Below, in pieces: positions 35,062 to 43,028 of a DNA stretch of 64,000 nucleotides. The stretch spans positions 99,261,120 through 99,325,119 of the forward strand of contig NC_079136.1 in NCBI RefSeq assembly GCF_945859705.1, given 5' to 3'. The stretch is from Episyrphus balteatus. Taxonomy: Eukaryota > Arthropoda > Insecta > Diptera > Syrphidae. Within the stretch, counting starts at the first letter, position 1. Every line of letters starts with the position of its first letter. The position numbers were made by a program, and so were the translations under genes. Under the pieces are notes generated by a model, which was given only the letters and a program-made list of their open reading frames with translations, had not been told where the DNA came from and made no database searches.

Positions 35062-35494
35062 TGTTAAGTAAACATTTTTAGTATCATTTTAAGTAACCAT
35101 ATGACCAATAGTATTATCACATTGCATTGTTGCTGACACGATGGGAAATGATTTCTTACCAGTTCCCACTGAGTGTTCTTTTTAAGTATAATTATGTATT
35201 TTTTTGTATTCTATCACCCATTTTTACCTTTCCTACCATATCATATTTCCACCCAACTCCTACTTCTGCGTGAGACCAGACGAAATAAGATCATTTAATA
35301 AAAGTTCAATGTTTAGTCTCACGCGCTGAGTGTTCATTATGCTGACTTGTCATTTTTGGCAAAGTACCTTTAAATGATCGGCATAATGGGCACTCGCTGT
35401 CCAACCACTTTCAAGTGAACATCAAATAAAAATTGTAATCAATAATAATAAAAAAAGGTGTTTGTATTTTCAAGGTTCTAAAGTTTAAAGAACA
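35062..35494 (+). repeat. 3' LTR of the BEL/Pao element
   Basis: This 433-bp repeat appears identical to the 5' LTR. Its end lies 290 bp before the TATA box of the secreted-protein gene at 35846, close enough that LTR promoter or enhancer activity could affect that gene. Confidence 0.93.
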
Positions 35495-35690
35495 AAAACA
35501 AAAATGCAATTTTGATCAAATATATCTAGGTACCTATATTTTTGTATTTTAAATAAAAAAGCAAATTAATGCTTAAAAATTCACTGTCCCCCCGCCCCCA
35601 CACATGTATTTCTGTTATATTGTTTTCCCTCTTAGAATAGGTTATATTTAAACAGGTTTTTTGTTTTATTTTAATCTTTTTTGTATGTCT

Positions 35691-35791
35691 TGCAAATGCA
35701 ACCATTGCACTTCAAGACATATTTATTTTGGATCACATTGTTTCAAAATAACCAATGTAAATCCAATTTTAGAGACTTTCAGGGTATATAA
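35691..35791 (+). promoter_or_regulatory. Promoter of secreted-protein gene 1
   Basis: Block 1 (TGCAAATGCAACCATTGCA, 35691-35709) lies 94 bp before the TATA box. Block 2 (GATCACATTGTTTCAAAAT, 35731-35749) lies 54 bp before it. TATATAA is at 35785-35791, then AGGACAGAAATTGGA. The ATG is 61 nt from the TATA start. The same three parts at nearly the same distances precede the genes at 50961, 59478 and 63486. Confidence 0.75.
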
Positions 35792-35845
35792 GGACAGAAA
35801 TTGGATAAGCTTCGAACAATCACAATCGATTTGATTACGAAGAAC

Positions 35846-36478
35846 ATGGCAGAAAAGCATACTCTAACTTTGGCACTAGCATTGCTAATGGCAGTTATTG
35901 CTGCTTCTCAAAATCCTGGTAACCGTCGACCCGAGGGAGCTCGTGGACCTGGTGGAGCATTTGGACCTCCTGGACTTGGCGGAGCATTTGGACCTCCTGG
36001 GCTTGGTAGACCTGGGGGACCTCCCGGCTTTGGAAGTCCTGGACGTGGACCTAATGGACCTCCTGGACGTGGACCTGGTAGACAAGAATTTGGTGGGCCT
36101 GAGGGACCCGGTGGACCAAGACCTAATGGACTAAAACCTAATGAACCAAAACCTAATGAACCAACACAAAATGGCCCAAAACCTAATGGACCACAACCTA
36201 ATGAACCAAAACCTAATGAACCAAAACTAAATGGACCAAGTGCTAATGGGCCAAACGAACAACAAAAGCCAGTATCAGTAACTTCAGCTTCTGTGGTAGC
36301 AGAATCATCAACTGCAGCACCTGAGGCAGCAATTGTATCTTCAACTGCAGCTCCTGAGGTAACAATATCAACTGCATCTCCAGAAGTATCATCAACTGCT
36401 ACTTCTACCTCAACGACAGTTACATCGACTGCGGCTCCAGAAATAACAACAACATCTAAAGCTCCAGCTTCAAAATAA
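35846..36478 (+). CDS. Secreted Gly/Pro-rich mucin-like protein 1
   Basis: The product has 210 residues. I chose the ATG at 35846, not an earlier non-ATG start, because MAEKHTLTLALALLMAVIAA lines up with the signal peptides of the sister genes. The predicted cut is after AASQ. The mature part has three zones: Gly/Pro-rich (GPPGLGGAFGPPG, about 35-100), Asn/Pro repeats of the type KPNEPKPNEP (about 105-145), and a Ser/Thr/Ala/Pro tail with STAAPE units and the end KAPASK. There are no cysteines or known domains. The Thr/Ser-rich tail would be a good O-glycosylation target. Secretion is well supported. A glue, silk or mucus role is inference from composition. It sits just downstream of the BEL/Pao insertion. 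Confidence 0.85.
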   Translation: MAEKHTLTLALALLMAVIAASQNPGNRRPEGARGPGGAFGPPGLGGAFGPPGLGRPGGPPGFGSPGRGPNGPPGRGPGRQEFGGPEGPGGPRPNGLKPNEPKPNEPTQNGPKPNGPQPNEPKPNEPKLNGPSANGPNEQQKPVSVTSASVVAESSTAAPEAAIVSSTAAPEVTISTASPEVSSTATSTSTTVTSTAAPEITTTSKAPASK

Positions 36479-36768
36479 GTATCTACAACAATCTTGTAAC
36501 AAAATATAGGTATTCCTTAATTCAAAATACATACATGTACCTACTCGTGTACATACAATTTGCAAAATTTATAAATTCTTTAAAACTCAACTACATCTCA
36601 TTGAGGAAATTGAGAAAATTACTTAATAGATTCTTGCGACATAAAAAATATTAACACTAGTTTAACAAAAAATAAAAACAATTTTAGACACCAAGTGCTG
36701 TTATATTTTTCATTTAGATTTCCGCCCAGAAAACTCGAAAATCATATTTATACAATATTTGTATGCAA

Positions 36769-36805
36769 GGGCGGATCCAGGATTTTTTTCTGGGGGGGCA
36801 CAAGG
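36769..36805 (+). repeat. Transposon end fragment with GGCGGATCCAGG
   Basis: GGGCGGATCCAGGATTTTT followed by a G run and GGGGCACAAGG resembles an element end that recurs, inverted, at 49371-49419. Sequences of this type are widespread in insect genomes as ends of DNA transposons. The element itself is missing here. Confidence 0.45.
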
Positions 36806-37163
36806 GACGGATTTCCAAAAAAAATCAGCAATAACAGTTAGAAATAAAGTGAAGTATCATACGACTGACTGACAAGCAGCGAATTTTAACGACGCAGAAT
36901 GCGATATTTTGGTCTAAATCCTGGCCAAAAATATTTGGGCACATTTTCCTTATTAAATAGGTACCAAATGACAAAAAAGTTATTCTTTAGGAAAAATTTT
37001 CATTTTCTTGATACAGTAAAAGCCACTTAAGTGCTAACCCTTAGCTCTCGATTACCCGGGAGAAAAAAAGAAAATATGTATTAAAATTATAAAATGAACG
37101 TACAATCGTGTGCTATAACTTTTCTTAAAGTTAGTAATTTATTCGTTATTTTGTTTATTGACT

Positions 37164-37795
37164 CATGCCGGATTTACAATATTCCAAAACGACGAGACGA
37201 GAGCGTTGCGTTTTTTCAGAACGTTTTCGATTTAAAAAAAATTGTATGGAAATTCACAATACTGTGATTTTTTATTCTATTAAATAAAGAATATTTTTTG
37301 AGAAACGAACTCCGGACGGTGAGATTACGAGGCACTCACCTTATCACCCAGACTAACTCAAATTAAGAAATTATGAAAACTTTTATCCATATAAGCTGTC
37401 TAAAATATTTTAATATTAAATTTTATTTTCGAAAAATCGTCGTCTCGTGCGTCTTTTTTCAAAATTTTCGGAATTTCAACGCACGAGAAGCGGGATATTG
37501 TGTATTGTTTCATATATTTTAATTATTTGGAAATTTTTAAAATCGTCATGCCCCATTCACAATATTGCGAGACGACGAGACGAGAGCGAGACGTTTTTTC
37601 TGAACGTTTTCGATTTAAATAAAAATCGTTTTAAAATCGTATGGAAATTCACAATACTGCGATCTATAAAGTAAACAAAAATAAAAAAAAAATAAGCAGT
37701 TTTTACTGAGAATCGAACTCCGGGCGGAGAAGTTGGGAAGCAGTCACCTTCTCACCTAAACTAACTCGAATGTTTTAAATTGAGAAAACTTTTAT
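37164..37795. repeat. Two tandem copies of a MITE with tRNA-like core
   Basis: Each copy starts CATGCC and then GATTTACAATATT or CATTCACAATATT, followed by ACGACGAGACGAGAGCG (37164 and 37547). Each contains on the minus strand a tRNA-like segment (37305-37360 and 37711-37769) with an A-box-like TTAGTTTAGGTG and a B-box-like GGAGTTCGATTC. A third copy is split by the LINE: its left part is before 41267 and its right part 46861-47052, ending in the inverted TIR CAATATTGTAAATCGGGCAT. Confidence 0.6.
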
Positions 37796-38202
37796 CCATA
37801 CTAGCCGACCCCGCCCTCGAAATTCGAGCGCCAATTTCTTTATTTTTTTTTATTTGCAACAACTTTAAACAAAATTATACCAAAATAGTTTCATTATTTT
37901 GTATAGTATTTGTTGTTGCGATTAACTACACTTTTTGAAGACAAAATACACAGGTATATATAATATACCTACTTTTTGATATTTTTTAAACCTGCTTTAG
38001 ATATTGTTGAACTATGTTTTAACTGCACTCAACTACGTAAAAAAAGTATCGAAAAAGAAAATGCAAAGTGTAATGCATTAATGCATTGTGTTTGCACCTT
38101 GCATTTTGCGATTCAATTCAACCTGTTTCATGTTCCATTCATTCAAATTGCATCATTCAATCATTCAACTTCCACCAACTTCACTCAAATTTGTCATTCA
38201 CA

Positions 38203-38282
38203 TCATTGTATACTTTGTAGGTTCTCGTCTTAGCTTAGCTTTTCATTGTATACTTTGTAGGTTCTCGTCTTAGCTTAGCTTG
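38203..38282 (+). repeat. 40-bp tandem duplication
   Basis: TCATTGTATACTTTGTAGG and the following TTCTCGTCTTAGCTTAGCT are repeated exactly once more with a 40-bp period. The identity points to a recent slippage or repair event. Confidence 0.85.
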
Positions 38283-38472
38283 TAGAAGTTTAAATTTCCG
38301 GAAGGGAGAGGGCGTTATTTATCGCACTTCCAGTTTGGAATGATATTTGTGGTAAGGTTTCCATTAAAATTTTAATGAATGCGTTCAGATACTTATTAAT
38401 AATTAAAGATAGGTTCACATTTATTAAAGGTGCGTTCACAACAACGTCGCACAACAACGTTTTTTTCATGTT

Positions 38473-39230
38473 AAAGCCATAACTACAATGACCTAAAAAG
38501 TGGGAAATTTACAAAATTAAATTTTTTTTATTTTTTTCTAGCAATATTTGTTTTTGTAAAAATTTTCAGAAAAAACTACCAAAAATTTTTTTGGAAACTA
38601 AAAAATAAGCTTTTTGCATCATTATTTTTTATTTTGTCGTCGAAAAAACTGTCATAAAATGAGTTTGAAATCTATCACTTTTTGACTTTTCGCAAAAAGT
38701 TGCCGTTGTAGTTATACTTTTAAAGCCTTAAGGCTTAACTACAATGACCTAAAAAGTGAAAAAGTGGGAAATTTACAAAAGTTAAAAAAATTTATTTCTT
38801 TCAAGCTCCATTTGTTTTTGAAAAAACTACAAAAATTGTTTTCAAACCAAAACATATGCTTTCTGCATCATTATTTTTAATTTTCTGGTCGAAAAAAACT
38901 ATCACAAAATGAGTTTGAAAATGTTGACTTATTGACTTTTTGCATAAGTGGCTTTTAACTACATTGGCTCAAAAAGTGAAAAAGTACAAAAGTGAAAATT
39001 TTCAAACGCATTTTTGTATGGTTTTTCGGGCTAGAAAATTAAAACAAAAAATGCGGAAACTATATTTTTTTTTTGTATAAAAACAATTTGTTAAAGGTAT
39101 AACCACAATGGCCTAAAAAGTGAAAAAGTGGGAAATTTACAAAAGTAAAAATTTTTATTTCTTTCTAGCGCTATTTTTTTTTTGGAAAAACTACAAAAGT
39201 TGTTTTTTAAACCAAAAAATAAGCTTTCTG
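38473..39230. repeat. Four copies of an AACTACAATGRCC repeat
   Basis: The motif AACTACAATGACCTAAAAAG and variants start at 38481, 38737, 38957 and 39101. Each is followed by GTGGGAAATTTACAAAA or a relic of it. Inverted partners such as GCCGTTGTAGTTATACTTTT (38702) show that each unit is itself a small palindromic element of about 250 bp, so these are tandem or self-inserted MITEs. Confidence 0.6.
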
Positions 39231-39387
39231 CTGGAAGGTATAAGGAAGAAAAAAGAAGTTTTTGTTAGTTTTCCCTGAACTTCATAAGAAAAACGCTTTG
39301 CCATGCGGCGATAAAATATTAGTGACTTTTATTCAAAAATGTAAACGTCTAAAAGTGAAAACTTGGTAAAATGGTAAAGGAACTGTC

Positions 39388-40681
39388 AAAGTCAGCTATT
39401 AAATGAAGCCTCAAGAGGCTTGACTCTTCTTTCGAATTTTCTTTTGATACACAGCCACACAAAAAAAATAAAAGTTCTGGCCTGGGGTTGCGACTAAGTT
39501 TCTCATATAGTTTTTCAGTTTTTGGGTCGCTGAAACCGAATCCGAGTCCGTTTTGCCCCATCACGTCAGGTTTTCGAGATAACCTCAAAAAATGTCACGA
39601 AAACAAAAAAAATTTTCTCTGATCTGGCTGTGCGAATATGTTAATCATATAGTTTTTGGATCGCTGAATCCAGATTCGAAGTCAATTTTGCCCTATCACT
39701 TCAGGTTTCTGAGATATCTTCAAAAAAATGTCAAAACCAAAAAAACTAAATTTCTTATCTGGGGTTGCGTCTAGGTTTTTCATATAGTTTTTGGGTTGCT
39801 TAAACCGAATCCGAAGTCTATCTTGGCGTATCAGGTTTTTGAGATATCCTCAAAAAATGTCAGATAAGAACTTTTTTTTTAGTTTAGACATTTTTTGAGA
39901 ATATTTCAAAAACCTGACGTGATACGCCAAAATAAACTTCGGATTCGGTTTCAGCGACCCAAAAACTATATGAAAAATTTAGTCGCAACCCTAGATAAAA
40001 ACTTTTGTTTTTTTGGTTTTGACATTTTTTTGAGGATATCCCAGAAACCTGACGTGATAGGGCGAAATTGACTTCGAATCTGGATTCAGTGATCCAAAAA
40101 CTATATGATTAACATATTCGCACATCCAGATCAGAGAAAAAATTTTTTTGTTTTCGTGACATTTTATGAGGTTATCTCGAAAACCTGACGTGATGGAGCA
40201 AAACGGACTTCGGATTCGGTTTCAGTGACCCAAAAACTATATGAAAAATTTAGTCGCAATCCCAGATCAGAACTTTTATATTTTTTTGTGTGGCTGCCCT
40301 ACTAACAATTTTGCTTCTATAATGCTTTAAAGAAGCAACAATTGCATCTGTAAAGCTTTATAGAACCAAAATTGTTTGTCGGGTGTGTAATCATTCTGTG
40401 AGGCGCGTACTATTACACGATGCCTCTAGTCAAGGACTCAAATTTGACATTTATCTTTTGAATTAAAATTTGTTGTTGTTGTATCGCACCAAGAAGCAAA
40501 AAGAAATGTGAGGGAATGTTGAAAAAAGAAAAAGTGGAAAAAGAAACGTCAAAAAAGAGTCTCGTACTCACGACCCACGACTCTCCGGTCGGATAATTTT
40601 TTCATTCATCTTTTTTCTCTTTTGCACTCATTATGTTTAAAAAGAGTCGCTCCTCTTGAGGCTTCATGTAATTGCTGACAA
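39388..40681. mobile_element. Outer element around the large mirror repeat
   Basis: The left end has GAAGCCTCAAGAGG with GACTCTT (39404-39427). The right end has AAAGAGTCGCTCCTCTTGAGG and CTTCATGTAATTGCTGACA (40640-40681), the inverted counterpart. The mirror repeat at 39452-40297 lies inside. The class is unknown and no transposase is present. Confidence 0.5.
39452..40297. repeat. 846-bp mirror repeat, three units per arm
   Basis: Two inverted arms meet near 39874. Each arm has three units of about 135 bp built on CATATAGTTTTTGGGTCGCTG, AACCGAATCCGAAGTC, a CCCTATCACGTCAGGTTT block and GAGATATCCTCAAAAAATGTC. CATATAGTTTTT occurs near 39503, 39646 and 39779, and its complement near 39961, 40096 and 40233. 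The outer ends are CAGCCACACAAAAAAA and its complement. The whole could fold into one very long hairpin. Confidence 0.85.
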
Positions 40682-41458
40682 ATTCTTATGTTCTTTCAAG
40701 AGAGAAAAGGAGAAAAGGTATCAAAAGTGTTTACAAAAGATTGGACCTTAGTAATACACTTGATTTTAATAGAATTCGATTTTAACAAAAAAATTCATGG
40801 TAATAAAACAAACATCCTACTTTCTAAACTTAGATAACTAAAACAATGAAAGTTAACCATAGTTTACGTGCGATCTTAAAACAACGCACCAATGTGAACC
40901 CACCTTAATGTTTTTTGATTTTCGCTGAATGCTTTCATTCATTCATTCAGTCATGAATGACATTTCATTCCAGTCGATTGGAAATTTTCCAATAGAATTC
41001 CAGTTGTTTTTGTTTTGTTTTTGTTTTTTTTTTTTTTATTTTGTATCGAATTTTAATTTGTTTAATTTCGTTATTTCGGTTAATAAAAAGTAAAAAAAAT
41101 GTGATTCTGCACATCTACGCGTCATTCTCTTTCGTTCCGTGTAAAATTTATGCCCCTTCGGTTTTTGGGGGCCCGGTAATTTGTACCACAAAAACCATGC
41201 TCGCCGTTTAATTATATGATGATGATAAACTGTCAAGAATATTTTTATATTAAAATTTCATTTTCGATTGATGGTTGTGCTCTCGTAGTGACAAGACGTA
41301 TTCAATTGTGACTAAAAAAAAAAAAAAAAAAAAAAAAGATATTTATAAAATCATAATAAGTTATAAGCAGTGGTTTAAAATATATTAGTGTTTTAAATAG
41401 AACTGTGTTATAAACTAAAGTGCCTAAGCAGGAAAATAAAAAAAAATCTCATCGAAAG

Positions 41459-43028
41459 ATGAGTGAAAGTGGCGGGCGGCAGAAAAAGCCACCCGATAAC
41501 AATGATAACGGGACTGTGGAAATAAATGTGAAAGAATCAGAAGGTGGAATTACACTCCCTTCACAATTAATCACTAAGAATGATTTCCAAAGTATTTACC
41601 ATAACGTTGAAAACAATTATAATAATCATGTTCATGATTTTTTAAAATCCCCAATTATAACGGAAAACGTCAGCTTGTCGCCGACAAACGGTGATTTACC
41701 ACCATCACCAACACCATCATCATCACCAACACGTACAAATAATATGGCAATGGATCATTCAGATTCATTCGGAAAAGTGATACCAAGTGCACCAAATGGA
41801 AACTTGGAAAATTTATTAAACAGAGATGTCGAATTATTTAAAAAAGTAGTATACAGAAAGAGAATTTCAACCGCAAATGAAGATGCAGCAACATCATCCA
41901 GCAGGAAGAGAATTTCCATGAACTTACCGGACGGATCTCAAAAACTCTCGGATGTACATATTAATAGAAATAACAGGTTTGACATTTTTAACCAACTAGA
42001 AAATAACAATAATGTAAATAATAGTATTGATAAGTCTAATTTAAAAAAAATCTGATTTATGTCCTGTAATAAAACTGCAAGGTATACAGTCAAGCACAAT
42101 TTCTGAGTATTTAGATAAAAAATTCCCAGATAAAAAAGATGTTGTAAGTTTCGAAAACAGGGGCTATGGAAGAGTTTGGCTTTATGTTGCAGATATTGAG
42201 CTTCATAAGCATTTTATTGAAATATTTAGATCGTCAGATGTTGAAGGTTTTTCATTTAAACCGAAAGCTTTGAAAAAGGAAGCTATCTTATTGAAGGGCT
42301 TGTCTGGTTTTAGGAGTGCGGATGTGGGACAGGAAATCGTACGAATTGATCCGTCGATAAAAATATTTGAGGTTAAAGAATTTACTACCGGTTGGTCCCG
42401 GAAGAATAATATCTGCTTAGATACGTTTACTTGTCTATTAGAAGACAAAGAAAGCTTAAATAAACTCAAACAAATAAGATTTTTGCTTCACCATAGGGTT
42501 AGGTGGGAGAAATTTGAAAGAAAAGGTCCTTTACAGTGCTACAGATGCCAAAGGATTGGGCACTCAAGCCAGTATTGTGTTAACGTCGCAAGGTGCGTTA
42601 AATGCCGAGAAAAACATGATTTCGGGCAATGTAAGGTAACACCAGACATGGGAAGAGAAAAGACGGCGTGCGTCAACTGTGGAAAAGAGGGTCATCCGGC
42701 AAATTTTTCTGGCTGTGAATATAGGGAAAAAATAATCTTACTTAGAAATAGCCAGAAGTTAGCTGGTAGATCTTATGCAGATATGGCACGAAGGAATATT
42801 CCTAATGTAAACACAGGTTCTTTTGAGAACCATAGCAGCAAGACTGCAAACAAAACTGCAAATAAAAATGAATTTGAAGATTTTCTTAACGAATCTAACA
42901 TCCTATTTGGAATTCCTCTTACAGAATTGATAACGAAAGTTAGAGCTTTTTGGCCTTGGTATACCAAACTAAGTCCAGATCAAAAATCTTCAGAGTATCT
43001 GAAGTTCGTTTTCAACCTCTGCAAATAA
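41459..43028 (+). pseudogene. LINE ORF1 (nucleic-acid-binding), one-base frameshift
   Basis: The ATG at 41459 opens a Ser/Asn-rich N-terminal part that stops at 42055. After a run of eight A (42043-42050) the neighbouring frame continues to a stop at 43026-43028. The second part has three CCHC-type knuckles (CYRCQRIGHSSQYC, CVKCREKHDFGQC, CVNCGKEGHPANFSGC), as in Jockey-clade ORF1 proteins, which bind the element's RNA. One extra A, or two missing, explains the break. ORF1 in this copy is probably dead unless ribosomes slip at the A run. The stop TAA is directly followed by the ATG of ORF2. Confidence 0.85.

Larger units (their letters stand above)
26987..35494 (+). mobile_element. BEL/Pao LTR retrotransposon with Env-like domain, 8.5 kb
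   Basis: Two 433-bp LTRs (TGTTAAG to GAACA) that appear identical by eye bound an internal region with Gag, protease, reverse transcriptase, RNase H, integrase and an envelope-like protein. AAAAC is duplicated outside both ends (26982-26986 and 35495-35499), and 5 bp is the normal target duplication of the group. Matching LTRs imply a recent insertion. Size, LTR length and the Env domain recall the roo-like branch of BEL/Pao. A one-base change in a run of 11 A (30102-30112) separates the Gag-protease frame from the Pol-Env frame. Described as an integrated retroelement only. Confidence 0.95.
36479..41248. other. Intergenic region of nested palindromic elements
   Basis: No host gene is recognised after the gene's 3' end. 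The stretch holds a GGCGGATCCAGG fragment (36769), copies of a tRNA-bearing MITE (37164-37795), a 40-bp tandem duplication (38203-38282), a four-copy repeat (38473-39230) and a large mirror repeat (39452-40297) inside an element with ends at 39388 and 40681. The pair GGTGCGTTCAC near 38430 and GCACCAATGTGAAC near 40886 may be the ends of a still larger element. Confidence 0.6.
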
